A stretch of 64,000 nt of DNA from Lamellibrachia satsuma (GCA_033239005.1 BSQZ01000035.1:3489501-3553500), one strand, 5' to 3'; counted from the stretch's first letter, positions 44,607-55,780 are shown. Program-made: numbers and translations. Notes: a model not told the origin generated them from the sequence alone.

Positions 44607-44743
44607 TGTCCCTTCTTAGTCCCTTCTTAGCAGTGGCTATAGTCGCTACGATTAAAACACACCAAAGCAGACACACTTCAAAGGCGGCCAATGCAATTTA
44701 ATTACACCAAAGTTTCATACTGGATAATTGAACAGTTTCTTAC

Positions 44744-44833
44744 CTTGAATTTATGCACCATTTTGATAAGTTCAGCCTTGTCTCCAATCACACTGCTCAA
44801 TGTAACCTTACTGTTTTCTGCCTGCTCCAGAAC
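44744..44833 (-). CDS. CEP89: CEP89-like exon d
   Basis: A 90-base phase 0-0 exon with acceptor AATGACAG|GTT and donor TTCAAG|GTAAGA. It encodes 30 residues: VLEQAENSKVTLSSVIGDKA then ELIKMVHKFK. The end, KxKxYK across the junction with exon e, corresponds to the segment just before the last CEP89 coiled-coil block. A tandem-repeat array starts about a dozen bases from the acceptor. Confidence 0.83.
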
Positions 44834-44845
44834 CTGTCATTAGAG

Positions 44846-45230
44846 GGCACAGTCACAACACTGTTCTATCACGAGACACAGTCACAACATTGTCGTCTCA
44901 TGAGACACAGTGACAACGCTGTCCTGTCAAAAGAAACATTCACAACACTGTCCTGTTAGGAGAAACATTCACAACACTTTCTGTCAGGAGAAACATTCAC
45001 AACACTGTCCTGTCAGGAGAAACATTTACAACACTGTCCTGTCATGAGACAGTCACAACACTGTCATGATACACAGTCACAACACTGTTTTGTCAAGAGA
45101 GTCATAGCACTGTCTTATTATGAGAAAACGTTGCAACACTGTCCTGTCATGAGACATAGTCACAACATTGTCCTGTCATGAAACAGTTACAACACTGTCC
45201 TGTCATGAGACACAGTCACAAAACTATCGA
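44846..45230. repeat. Minisatellite, about 29-bp unit, about 13 copies
   Basis: The consensus contains CACAACACTGTCCTGTCATGA followed by GACACAGT or GAAACATT. Unit length varies from about 20 to 30 bases by internal deletions. On the minus strand the array runs up to about 13 bases before the exon d acceptor. Confidence 0.9.
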
Positions 45231-45284
45231 TGTAACTGATCTCATTGACAGCCACAATAGTTTTTGACTTACTGAAAGGTCCCT

Positions 45285-45722
45285 CCCCAATTAATTTTTT
45301 TTGCTCAAATCATTTCAAATAAATTTTTTTTTTAATTAAAACCTACCTTGTATCCACTACAACATGCTAGCTAGTTTGTGCAACTTTTGTATGTAGTTTC
45401 TGTGAAAGCATCAGACAAACTATTAAATTATTTAATTCTGTATCCAGAATTTATTGAAATGAAAATGGAAATGCTGAAAAATATTAAATTAGTTAATGCT
45501 TGTCCAAGCATTAACTGAAGTAAAAATCGAAAAGCTGAAAAATCACAATTTTCTTCTTTGGTGAAATTTCATAATTTTGTCATGTGATCAGCGAGAGGAT
45601 GAAAGTCACACCCATGATCAGCATTGACTCCATAAAATGTTTACCACATTTTGGATATTCACTATATTAAGCCTTACCAGATATAACAACTAAAATTAAT
45701 TCTTTCGATGATTTGAACAAAA
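45285..45722 (+). repeat. Interspersed repeat, copy 1 (inverted to 49415-49765)
   Basis: The reverse complement of this block matches 49415-49765 in order: TTTCGATGATTT, ATATAACAACTAAA, GATCAGCGAGAGGATG, GAAATTTC and GTTAATGCTTG. Divergence is moderate and there are several indels. No coding capacity; the family is unknown. Confidence 0.7.
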
Positions 45723-45902
45723 ATATGCACTTTTTTATTTAACTGACTGCAGATATTACTTAAACTATTCACACATTACATATTAAGACATCAACAAACT
45801 GGATTCACGATAGGTTAAATCAGTTGAGGATGAAGTTTTAAGGTTGACAGTTAACACATAAACTCAGTTCATTTGTGTAAGGTACAAGTGTAGATCACTT
45901 AC

Positions 45903-45944
45903 TGCATTCACGTATGTCTCCATCTCTACTTGACTCTCCTTCGC
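45903..45944 (-). CDS. CEP89: CEP89-like exon c (microexon)
   Basis: A 42-base phase 0-0 exon encoding AKESQVEMETYVNA. The acceptor is TGTGCACAG|GCG after a CA-rich tract and the donor is AATGCA|GTAAGT. It keeps the frame between exons b and d and adds exactly the spacing expected in the CEP89 coiled coil. Being so short, it would be missed by most gene finders; the phase and the splice signals support it. Confidence 0.75.
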
Positions 45945-46059
45945 CTGTGCACACAAACACACACACACATATGTAGACATACATCTTACATGTTGTTAAA
46001 TTACTTATTGTCATTATTTGTAACATATTTGTAAATCCACAGAAATAAAAAGAAGGATG

Positions 46060-46062
<3 letters not shown>
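45945..46062. other. Intron sequence with short (CA)n tract
   Basis: ACACAAACACACACACACA lies directly upstream of the exon c acceptor on the minus strand, where it reads as a TG-rich, pyrimidine-containing tract. Confidence 0.7.

Positions 46063-46114
<52 letters not shown>
46063..46114. repeat. (AT)n microsatellite, about 26 units
   Basis: Uninterrupted AT dinucleotides in the intron between exons b and c. Confidence 0.95.
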
Positions 46115-46117
<3 letters not shown>

Positions 46118-46224
46118 ACAAAATCTATTTATTTCATAACACAAATAAAAGGCCAGTTTACACGTGCGATTTTTGTCTAATTTGCGGGCTGACATGTTGT
46201 TGTAAGATATGACACTGCAAGAAT

Positions 46225-47023
46225 GAGTTGTATAAATGTGAGACCAATTAGATTGTGTTGGGAGAATTGGGGCTGGTTCCAATTTTGCTGACCAATTAGA
46301 TTGTGTCGCTGAGAGTTGGGACTGGTTCTAATCTGGCTGATAGTTGTGTAAATGTGATCCCAATTAGATTGTGTCGGGAGAATTGGGGCTGGTTCTAATC
46401 TCGCAGACAGTTGTGTAAATCTGAGACCAATTAGATTGTGTCAGGGAGAGTTGGGATTGGTTCCAATTTCACTGACTGCTGTGGAAATGTGAGACTAATT
46501 AGATTGTGTCGGAAGAGTTGGGACTGTTTCCAATTTCGCTGACAGTTATGTAAATGTGAGATCAATTAGATTGTGTCAGAAGAGTTTGGACTGGTTCCAA
46601 TCTCCTGACAGTTGTGTAAATGTGAGACCAATTAGACTGTGTCAGAAGAGTTGGGACTGGTTCCAATCTCCTGACAGTTGTGTAAATGTGAGACCAATTA
46701 GATTGTGTCAGGGAGAGTTGGGACGGATTTCAATCTCACTGACAGTTGTGCAAATGTGAGACCAATTAGATTGTGTCAGGGAGAGTTGGGACTGGTTCCA
46801 ATCTCGCTGACAGTTGTGCAAATGTGAGACCAATTAGATTGTGTCGGGGAGAGTTGGGACTGGTTCCAATCTCGCTGACAGTTGTGCAGATGTGACACCA
46901 ATTAGATTGTGTCGGGGAAAGTTGGGACTGGTTCCAATCTCGCTGACAGTTGTGCAGATGTGAGACCAATTAGATTGTGTCGGGGAAAGTTGGGACTGGT
47001 TCCAATCTTGCTGACAGTTGACC
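46225..47023. repeat. Minisatellite, about 67-bp unit, 12 copies
   Basis: Each unit has GACCAATTAGATTGTGTCGG, GAGAGTTGGGACTGGTTCCA and ATCTCGCTGACAGTTGTG with a few substitutions. Units towards 47000 are more alike than those near 46230. Open frames across it on both strands are by-products of the unit length. Confidence 0.92.
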
Positions 47024-47394
47024 GCAATTTTGAAGCAGTGGCCAATCAGCAACAGACAGTTGATGGAACTCTTGTGACCTCTCATCAACGCTCAAATGTG
47101 TGAGTCAGGATCTAAGTCAAAGTACTTAGACATGTTGCTCATCAAAACATACATGCACACAATTTAATTGCATTGTGCAATAAGGTGTCACTCGACAAAT
47201 CAGAGCATCTTTCGTGTAAACCAGCCTTAAAGTATTTTATAGCTATACCAACAAAGAGATGAGAAATCATTTATCTGCATATTTGATATCAAAATGAATT
47301 ACTAAGTGTAACTGCAAATATGATGAAGCATTATTAATTAAGGCATAACATATAAACATAGTATGCAACAGAATATTAAAATAGCAAGAAGATC
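47024..47394. other. Intron sequence without recognised features
   Basis: No coding signal or repeat identified. Confidence 0.4.
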
Positions 47395-48170
47395 AGCACA
47401 AAGGATATTCTCAGGATGATTACATATGCAGACAATCTGGCCATAATAGCAGAGCAAACAAGAATTACAAGAACACCTGGAGGAGTGAAAAAAGAGGTTT
47501 AATGCTACATCGCCCCACCAAGAATAGTAAGAAGCCTGATGATTTGGGCAGGTGCAGATGAAGGAGGGCGAACTACCTAAAAAAGCAGATGTAATGAAAC
47601 AGCCAGGCTGTTGGAAAACGGAAGACCATAACTGAGACATTAAGACTGCGTAAAGAGGGATGTTTGAATGTCAGAGGAGCATGACAAGTGGAGGGAGAAG
47701 GCTGCCAATATAGGAAGTGGAAAGAGATAACAGCTGGGGCGGTGTAGCAGTACAAAAACTAGCCTCACCCCTTTAAAAGGAAGCATCGAGGAAGAACAAC
47801 AGAATGGATCATACATAATTATATAATTTGTATGACAACAATACTGAGTTATGGCAGCCATCCACTGAGCAGGTTAGAGGTATGTCAAGCACGACTGGGA
47901 AACCACAACTGATACAACAGTCCAGCACACATTGCAATAGATACCTGGTGGAGCTGGCACAAACCAGATATTACATACATGTTCATTTATCCTTCAGATA
48001 TTGCACACATTCTGGCATGTGATATTATCCTGGGCAGACATCTTATTGGATTTCTTCATTATGCAGAATAATCTAAAGGAAATACAGTGTACTGCCCTGA
48101 AAATGTGTCTGCCCCGAAAAGATTATACTGTCGGGCAAGCAATGTGCTCAGTGGAACAATTAATATTTCA
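47395..48170 (+). mobile_element. Probable RTE-like LINE fragment, strongly decayed
   Basis: ILRMITYADNLAIIAEQ at 47409 matches the catalytic YADD region with YADN, and MIWAGADEGGRTT follows at about 47540. RTTEWIIHNYIICMTTILSY, GSHPLSRLEVCQARLGNHN (47790-47910) resembles the RT thumb/C-terminal region. Frames alternate every 100 bases. Moderate support only. Confidence 0.45.
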
Positions 48171-48208
48171 TGTAAGATTCATTTGATGTTGGTTGACAAA
48201 TGACTGAC

Positions 48209-48308
48209 CGCTGTGAGGACTTTGGTTAAGTAGTGGTCAACTGTGTATTCATTGCACTTGGCATCTTCCACCGCTTTCTCCAATGTCACAATTTGCCGTT
48301 GAGCCTTC
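48209..48308 (-). CDS. CEP89: CEP89-like exon b
   Basis: A 100-base exon with acceptor TATTTACAG|GAAGG and donor ACAGCG|GTCAGT. The first base completes the Arg codon from exon a (AG|G). It encodes KAQRQIVTLEKAVEDAKCNE and YTVDHYLTKVLTA. With the preceding N-R this gives NRKAQ..I..L...VE.A..NE.....YL, which I match to the CEP89 segment near human residue 600. The acceptor and the first nine exon bases resemble the unit of the tandem array immediately upstream. Confidence 0.88.
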
Positions 48309-48775
48309 CTGTAAATACAAACATAGCAACTGAGTCTTCCAGTACATACATACACAGCAACTGAGTCTTCATGTACACACATACATAGCAACTGCATCAT
48401 CCTGTACACACACACACATAGTACCTGCATCTTCCTGTACACACATACATAGCAACTGTGTCTTCCTGTACACACATACATAGCAACTGCTTCTTCCTAT
48501 ACACAAATACATAGCAACTGTGTTTTCCTATACACACATACATAGCAACTGTGTATTCCTGTATACACATTAATAGCAACTGTGTCTTCCTGTACACACA
48601 TACATATAAACCGAGTCTTCCTGTACATATATACATAGCAACTGAATCTTCCTGTACATACATACATAGCAACTGAGTCTTCTTGTACACACATACATAG
48701 CAACTGAGTCTTCCTGTACACACACACACATAGTACCTGCATCTTCCTGTACACACATACATAGCAACTGTGTCT
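48309..48775. repeat. Minisatellite, 31-bp unit, about 15 copies, derived from a splice junction
   Basis: On the minus strand the unit reads GTTGCTATGTATGTGTGTACAG then GAAGACTCA. The exon b junction itself reads GCTATGTTTGTATTTACAG|GAAGGCTCA. The array is thus made of copies of the intron end plus the first nine exon bases. Because 31 is not a multiple of three, long open frames run through it on the minus strand (up to 177 codons, 48930-48397). I regard these as incidental. Confidence 0.92.
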
Positions 48776-49414
48776 TCAGTTAATGCTTTATTAAGCACCT
48801 TTAACACATATGTAGACATAATTTTGGCCCCAATGGTGCTAAAGTACTGATATAGTATTTTGCTTGTATATGAAATTTGTTGATGCAATGACCTTCCTAA
48901 AAATAAAATGTTATCAAAATCAGAGTTCACTCATTTTGGCTATATCAAGGTTAAATGTCACAACAAAATATTATTCAACTCAAAGCAGGAGAATCTTGAA
49001 GCAGCAGTGAATTGAACTTGGTGAATTGTCAGAAAAAGCTAAAATGATTAGAATAAGTATTACTATTACATATATATTATACATAACTTATTGTAGACAT
49101 ATATTAAGAAATAATTTTTTTAACATTTAGTCAGAGGCAGTATTATAGCGTAAGTTAATCCCGGACTCCGGCAGGAAAGTCAGCAAGTGATTATATGGTT
49201 TGTTTACAGTTTGAGAATTAAGGTAGCATAGTGAATTGTCAGAAAGAGTGGAATATTGAATAGAATAAGTATTACTATTATACATATGTTATACATAAAC
49301 TTGTTATAGATGTATATTAAAGCTGCTTCCTCAAATGGTTCAGCCCATTGTGAATCCGGTTCACTTATGTCCAGAAGTGTACTGTGACTAGGTTAAGTAA
49401 TGTGTGCAGTCATT
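48776..49414. other. Intron sequence with a diverged duplication
   Basis: GTGAATTGTCAGAAA...AGAATAAGTATTACTATTA at 49020-49070 recurs at 49232-49285. AGAGGCAGTATTATAGCGTAAGTTA at 49134 has relatives at about 49790 and 49985. An old repeat of about 210 bp with two to three copies explains this. Confidence 0.55.
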
Positions 49415-49765
49415 TTTGTTAAAATCATCGAAAGAATTAACTTTAGTCGTTATATCTGTTAAGGATCAAAATAGCGAATATCCAAAATGTTGAAATTGGC
49501 GTGACCTCCATCCTCTCGCTGATCACAAGACAAAGTTACGAAATTTCATCAAGGAAAAAATCGTGATTTTTCAGCATTTCGATTTTCACTTCAGTTAATG
49601 CTTGAACAAGTTAACTAATTTAATAGTTTGTCTAATGATTTCACAAAAACTACATGCAAAAGTTACACAAACAAACTAGCATGTTGCAGTGGATACTGGG
49701 TATAGGTTTGGTTTTTTGCAAAATTAATTTGAAATAAGACTAGCAAAAAAAAAATTTATTGATTA
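49415..49765 (-). repeat. Interspersed repeat, copy 2
   Basis: Inverted relative to 45285-45722 (see there). The shared order of tracts is CATCGAAAGAATTAA, ATCCTCTCGCTGATCA, TTTCAGC and AACTAGCATGTTGCAGTGGATA. Confidence 0.7.
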
Positions 49766-50459
49766 AGCACCTTTACGAAACCATCCACTTAATCAGAGGC
49801 AAATCAGTATTTTTTAGTTAGCTATTCCCGAATTCAAATTCAGTGAGTGATAAAGGGGTTTGTTTACAGTTCGTGAATTAAGCCCTTAGTTTATTCACGG
49901 ACAAAAAATCTCCTTAGAAACAGCATATAAGTTTAGTAGATAGAAATTAAATTAACTCACTATTGACAGAAACAGTTTTTGCTAAAAGTAAATCACAGGC
50001 AGTATTTTAGAGTAACTTCGTCCCAGAAACTTGGTCTTGGTATAGATTAACATATTTATTTTGGTGATTCATACTATAGTTTAAATTGTTGAACATATAT
50101 GAGATAAAGTGATGCATTTACATACATTACATACATAAGGTAATATCTGACATAGTTATAAACATTTTTAGTAAAAAGGAACTGACAAAAGGATTTTAGC
50201 TTAAGTTGGTAAGCGAAAAATTAATTATATATGGCACCAAACACAGGAATTCCTTGAATGTCAGCATAAATAATATTACATCGTTGAACCATTTTAAAGA
50301 ATATTATAGGAAAAGTTTGTTAGAAAGTTACTGCAAGCAGAGTGAATGATGATTGTGTATGTATAATATGGTATGTATGTATATATGTCATATTGTGTGT
50401 ATATGTATGTGTATGTGCATGTTATGTACTAATTATATGATTTGCCTGTCTGTACAATT
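49766..50459. other. Intron sequence; short TATG/TGTA microsatellite at its end
   Basis: No gene. 50350-50424 is rich in TATGTATG and TGTATATG. Related blocks of the 49.1-kb duplication appear near 49790-49890 and 49985-50030. Confidence 0.5.
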
Positions 50460-50461
50460 TT

Positions 50462-51190
50462 GAATGAATGAACTTTATTTCAGTCACATACACACACAAG
50501 TTGGTCATGACAATATTGCATATTCTAAAAAAGAAAATTATTAAATGACGGTGTAACTGTGGAGATTCTCTAGACGAGAACCACCTACTTATAGTTGCAA
50601 CAAAACATAAGATAAAAATAGAATAGTACAATACAATGTAATACTATTGTCTACAATGTCATACTCAAATGAGAATTGGATGATATCAATTCTCTAACCT
50701 TAATGATTATTTAAATATTTCTGTATATGTGTTTAATTACAAGTTGCAGCTTGTGTTATCAAATGCATATAAGAGAATAACTAGTAAGATTATTAAATAA
50801 TTGAAAATTGGTCAGGCTGAATAATGAGTAAAATATAATTAAATAATATCTTCATCAATATTATGCAATATTAAGTAGAACAATATACAAATGAACGAAC
50901 AAGAGAAACTTGTAAATATAATGGCTTCATGCATCCTTATTCAACTAATGCATTTAAATGAGCAGAACAATTAGCATTGAAGCAGGCATCAAACATCTTA
51001 AATATACAGTTACAAGCAGTATGAACAACAAATGTATACAATGATACACTAGAATATTATTAAAAAGTGGTGTTTGGATATGGATATATATGGATGAAAT
51101 TGCTCTAATACTGATTATGTATTAGAATTATAAATAATATATATATATATATAAGCGTGTTTACCCCATCATGAGTAAAGTTTCAGTGTA
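50462..51190 (-). other. 3' UTR of the 50-57 kb LINE
   Basis: AT-rich sequence following the stop of the C-terminal region. On the minus strand it ends with GAAATAAAGTTCATTCATTC, a tail of TTCA repeats typical for CR1-group elements. Confidence 0.55.
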
Positions 51191-53137
51191 TGACTAGTTG
51201 CAATAATGTGCAAGCATGTGCTGCTTTAGCTTGCGTTTGAATTGGTGTATTGATGAAGAATTTGTTATATATGCTGGTATGGAATTCCAGACCAAGGGCC
51301 CTGAGTATTTAATTGTAAATTTCCATAAGGTGATTCATGAATAAAGTACGAACTGGAATTCCTAGTGTTGTAGTTGTGAATATCTCAATTTCTGCTAAAT
51401 AGAATTGCAATGCTATTTGGAAGTGAGTAAACCGTGTGCTCGTACATGATCAGCCCCAACTGCAGATTGTTTACATCATCAAGTTTCAAGAGTTTATTCA
51501 TTTTGAATAGTGGCTCAGTATGGGCAATGTAATCAGAATTATTAATTATTCGTATTGCTTTCTTTTGTAACACCCTAATCTTATTAAGTTTTGAGAAGTA
51601 TGTGTTTGCCCATATTAAAGAACAATATTGCAAGTGTGGTAATATTAAAGAGCAATAGAGAGTTCGTTGGATATATGACGGGAGAAAGTGTCTCAGTTTA
51701 CAGAGTATGCCAACATTTCATGCAAGTTTAGCTGCTAGCATATTTAAATGCAGATACCAATTTAAATGTGCGTCTATATACATGCCTAGGAATTTGGTAA
51801 AGCTAACTTGAGTGATGGCAAATCCATTGATTAGTATTGCATTTATTAGGTTTTTAGTTTTTTTATATTTAAGGAAAGTTTGTTAGTGTTGAACCACGAT
51901 ATTTTATTAATTTCATTATTAACCTCTTCCATAAGTGTAGTTTAAATTTTTTTTTTTGAGAAAGAAACAAACTTGTGTCATCTGCAAACAAACAGAAGTT
52001 CATATTTGTTGATGCGTTGCATAAGTCATTAATATAAAGTATGAACAATAGTGGCCCTGATATGGAACCTTGTGGAACGCCACACCTCACTGTCATATGT
52101 TTAGAATTTACGCTGTTATATGAGACATATTGTGTTCTATTATCTAAGTAACTCTTAAACCAGGAAAGTATATGCCCTTTGATTCCATAGCAGCAAAGCT
52201 TTTGAAATAATACAGTGTGATCTGTAGTATCAACGGCTTTAGATAGGTCAACAAATACACTTATGTTAAAAGCGTTATTGTCAATTCCATTTGTTATTTT
52301 ATCTATAAGGTTGGAAAGTGCCATTCGAGTAGAGTTTTTTCGTAAAACCATATTGATTTTCCGATATAACATGGGACTGTTTGAGAAAGTGTTCGAGCCG
52401 ATTGTACGTAAGACGCTCCAATATCTTTGATAAGCACGGTAAAACTTATATCGATCTATAATTACAGAACATCTGTGGGTCATTACTTTTATATATAGGA
52501 ATGACTTTTGCTATTTTTAGTTTATGTGGTACCAAACCAGAAGAAAAAGAATTTTAAAATATGTGTTGGGGAGAGCTATTTAACAGCTGATTTCTCTGAT
52601 GATCTGTGAGTCAATATTGTCGAAACCACTAGACGTGTTAGATTTGGTGTTGAATAATAATGTTACAATTTCATCAGGGTCAGTGGGTGGACAGAAAAAA
52701 ATTAACTGGATTTTTTTACAAATTCAGTTAGGTCATTTGTTGTCATGGGAATGTTTTTAACAAAATTTGACACTACATTTATAAAACAGTCATTCATCTG
52801 GTCTGCTGTGTCTTTTGGATTTGAGGTTTCAGAGCCATCTGATAAGATAAAGGTACCGTTTGGTTCTCAGAGCTTAGGTTTACATTTCAAAAGTTCATTG
52901 ATCAGCTGCCATGATTTTTTGCATTACCTTTAAAGATATAAAAAAAATATTATAATGATTTATCTTTGAGAGCATAAATAGATGTATTAGTCTGTTTTTG
53001 TGTGTTTTATAGATTCTTTTCATTTTCAACTGTTGGATTCTTTAGGAATTGTTTATATAGGATATTTTTTCGTTTACTGGAGATTAATATTCCTTTAGAC
53101 AGCCATTCAGTACTTAGATTGTCTATAATTTTATTTT
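51191..53137 (-). pseudogene. LINE linker, reverse transcriptase and C-terminus
   Basis: The linker starts KNKIIDNLSTEWLSKGIL and ISSKRKNILYKQFLKNPT (53137-53010). The RT contains MALSNLIDKITNGIDNNAFN, ISVFVDLSKAVDTTDHTVLF (first Asp), MTVRCGVPQGSISGPLLFIL and NFCLFADDTSLFLSQKKKFK (FADD intact, about 51980). The C-terminal region has MQYCSLIWANTYFSKLNKIR and VLQKKAIRIINNSDYIAHTE (51633-51520), then HNYNTRNSSSYFIHE and QFKRKLKQHMLAHYCN. Stops and frameshifts occur between the blocks. Confidence 0.8.
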
Positions 53138-53141
53138 TTAA

Positions 53142-54061
53142 CCTGATGCACCCTGAACACCGAAATTTCGGTGTTGGGATGTAGTGTTCATATTGATCGC
53201 TATGTGGCGCCACGCTCGTTCGCTTTGGTTATGCTGTTGGTGCCCGGATGAAAACAACACATGTGCGGACGTTTTGAGCCGTTTCTCGAATCGATCCGTC
53301 AATTATTAGTATTTTTGCGAATTTTTTGAAAGTGACCGATATTTTGTCAACGTTTTACGATTCATGGTTATGAAGACTATGAGCGGGCATTGCATCTGTT
53401 GGGTTTTACACCCGATAATTCGGATCTAAATGACATTAGTAGCGGCCAAGACAACAACATCGATGTGTCGATGTGTTTTTACTGTATTCATTGTCTTTTG
53501 ACGTAACATTTGCAGAATTACTGCATTTATATTCCTTGAATGTTTCTTTTCCATCAGTTATTATACTACAATACATGGTGTGCTCTGATATATATGTCAA
53601 TAGATTACATGTACCTATGAAACATTCATTATTATGCATTTTGTGAACAGTTTTGTGTGCTTTATATGTATATATGCGATCAACCAAAATCATAGTACTT
53701 GCATGCTAATTGTAATATTTCACAGGTCTCTTGCTGCTCATAGAGGACATGTAGGCCTACCTTGCAGTACCAAACTTGCCTCATTTTGTGCTTTATTGTG
53801 TCCATGAGTGACGAAATAAAACTACATTTCGTATTTAATTTTTCACTTTGCGATTGTTTACATATGCTAATTATATGCTAATTAGCCACAGTTAATCATA
53901 ACATTGATAGTGTTATTACCATTGGTAAGATAAATATTCTGTGATTCAGAATATGTATATATTGTAAGGGTTTTGATGAAGACTTTACGTCTTACAGTGC
54001 ATTTCATAATCCCATGGGTTGAAACAAAATCAACTCCCCCAGAAATTCAGGGCTTATCAGG
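53142..54061. mobile_element. piggyBac-like MITE (920 bp)
   Basis: It is flanked by TTAA on both sides (53138-53141 and 54062-54065). The ends are inverted: CCTGATGCACCCTGAA on the left, and TTCAGGGCTTATCAGG on the right. A perfect 20-bp palindrome (AACACCGAAATTTCGGTGTT) lies just inside the left end at 53157. On the plus strand, YEDYERALHLLGFTPDNSDL-like sequence near 53370 could be the start of a transposase whose remainder is deleted. The TTAA duplication and the position inside LINE coding sequence make the call firm at superfamily level. Confidence 0.8.
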
Positions 54062-54065
54062 TTAA

Positions 54066-54263
54066 TGGGGAATTCGTCAAATAATTTATTTAGCATGTTT
54101 ATGAATGTCTTATAAGATTTGTCTGGATCGCTTTCATTGTAGACATCATCACAACATCATCAAACAAGGTTTTGTAAGTTGCTTTTCTGTGGATATTACA
54201 AATATAATATATATTGAATACTGGGAAGTGATTAGATATGTCTGAATATAAGATACCAGAATG
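54066..54263 (-). pseudogene. LINE endonuclease end and linker between the two MITEs
   Basis: ILYSDISNHFPVFNIYYICN (SDISxHFP, the last catalytic box) joins directly to NITQHKIHSG on the other side of the hAT-like MITE. It continues to YKTFINMLNKLFDEFPI before the piggyBac-like MITE. Confidence 0.75.
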
Positions 54264-55081
54264 CAGGGTTGAAAAAATCATGATTTTTTTTTTAAATAAA
54301 AAAATCGGATTTATTTGATTTAAATCAGATTTTTTTATTTATTTGATTTTTTTTAATCTTGTATATAGACATTTATATAGATGTTTATATTTATAAACTC
54401 TTTCAAACGTGTTCTATTCAAATCGATTTGGGTACTTGTCTTAACATAGGGTACATGATTTTTGCTTATATAAAGACGTTAGACAATGTCCACAAGGCCT
54501 CACCCCCTGTAGTTGCATAATCTGTCTTGGTAAGGAAAGCACGCTGTGTATCTGAGGCTGTAGCAGTGCTAATTATTGTTTGCTGAGAGGGTGGATTAGC
54601 ACCTGACCAGGGCTCTGTGTACTCTAAGGGTCTCCAACCAGACTGCAAACTGGTACAGCATAAAACAATTGTAGCCCAGACTGTCTTACTTGAGTCAACA
54701 TACTGAATTGGTAACAACTAGCACAAGCTCTAGGTGGACTTTAACTCAGGGCTTCTGACTTGAAAAGATACTTCCTCTGAAAGACAAGTTTGTGTGGCTT
54801 CACTGCATTCAGAACGGGAATAGCTCAAACACACACAATATATTTGACTGTCAGGCTATCTGGTGTCAATACAGCTACACTTTGTGTTTTTGTATTAAAA
54901 AAACATACAAAACTTTGTTGATCTCGATGCTTGTAAACAATTATTTGTGTTAAATTCATATAAATCAGCGATTAAAAAATCTGAAGTAAAAAAAATCATA
55001 AATCAATGATTTTTTTGGAGTGATTTAAATCATGATTTAAATCAATGATTTAAATCAAATTATTTAAATCAAACAACCCTG
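54264..55081. mobile_element. hAT-like MITE (818 bp) with perfect 8-bp target duplication
   Basis: CCAGAATG occurs at 54256-54263 and 55082-55089. The inverted ends are CAGGGTTGAAAAAATCATG and GATTTAAATCAAACAACCCTG. Both subterminal regions repeat GATTTAAATCA many times in both orientations. Terminal CAGGG and an 8-bp duplication are the marks of hAT elements. No transposase is present; 54466-54717 is open on the minus strand but without recognised domain. Removing the element and one duplication rejoins the LINE endonuclease. Confidence 0.88.
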
Positions 55082-55089
55082 CCAGAATG

Positions 55090-55780
55090 TATTTTATGTT
55101 GAGTTATGTTAGTGAATATATTATTTATTAATGTAGATGAGTTATTGGAAATTCTGGTTGGTCTACTAATTGTAGAATAAAACCCATTCACAGACATGTT
55201 ATTAGTGATGTCAGTAATTTGATGTGAGTTTGTGTTGTGTAGATTTAAATTAAAATCCCCCAACATTATACCCCATTTATTTTCCCGAAATATTATGTTT
55301 AGTACACTGAGAAGTTCATTATTGAAAGAATCTGTACTGGTGCCTGGCGGTTTATATATGGAACCTATTATAAATGTTTTTTCATTTGCTTTGATTTAAA
55401 TGAAAACCGATTGAAAATGGCTATAGCTGGAGTTGTTCATCAAGTTATGCCTAATTTTATAATGATACTTATTGGATATGTAGATCCCAACACCTCCTCC
55501 TTTTCCTTTTATTCTGGGATATGTAATAAAAGTATAACCATTCAAATTAAATAAATCTGTGTCGGTAAGCCAAGTTTCAGTAATTCCCATAACGTCAAAG
55601 GGAATATGTGCTGTTTCTAAGCATAATTCTAATTTGTCAAAAAAAATTTGTAGACTTTGAGTGTTAATTGCTAAGGTAAAAAATGTAGATTTCTGCTTAG
55701 GGTTAGATGATAAATTAATTAGTTTGTTATCAGTAAAATACTTACAGTTTTTCAAGCATATTGATATATTGTTTCATTAA
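55090..55780 (-). pseudogene. LINE endonuclease, main part
   Basis: FTLAINTQSLQIFFDKLELC (about 55690) stands for the usual start, in which LNxRSL is altered. Then MGITETWLTDTDLFNLNGYT (catalytic Glu), YPRIKGKGGGVGIYISNKYH, a stop after FQSVFI, FIIGSIYKPPGTSTDSFNNE, WGIMLGDFNLNLHNTNSHQI (GDFN box) and TRISNNSSTLINNIFTN follow. The domain is otherwise complete and continues at 54263. Confidence 0.85.

Noticed and set aside
44846..45230. Regular spaced repeats as a CRISPR-like array
   Set aside because: Units are adjacent without unique spacers; it is a eukaryotic minisatellite.
46001..47103. Open frames with repeated SNWCHICTTVSEIGTSPN or PIRLCQ units
   Set aside because: By-products of the 67-bp minisatellite; equal on both strands.
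48397..48930. 177-codon minus-strand open frame rich in Cys, Tyr and Val
   Set aside because: It is the translation of the 31-bp minisatellite in shifting phases, and its ATG lies in unrelated intron sequence. No sign of a separate gene.
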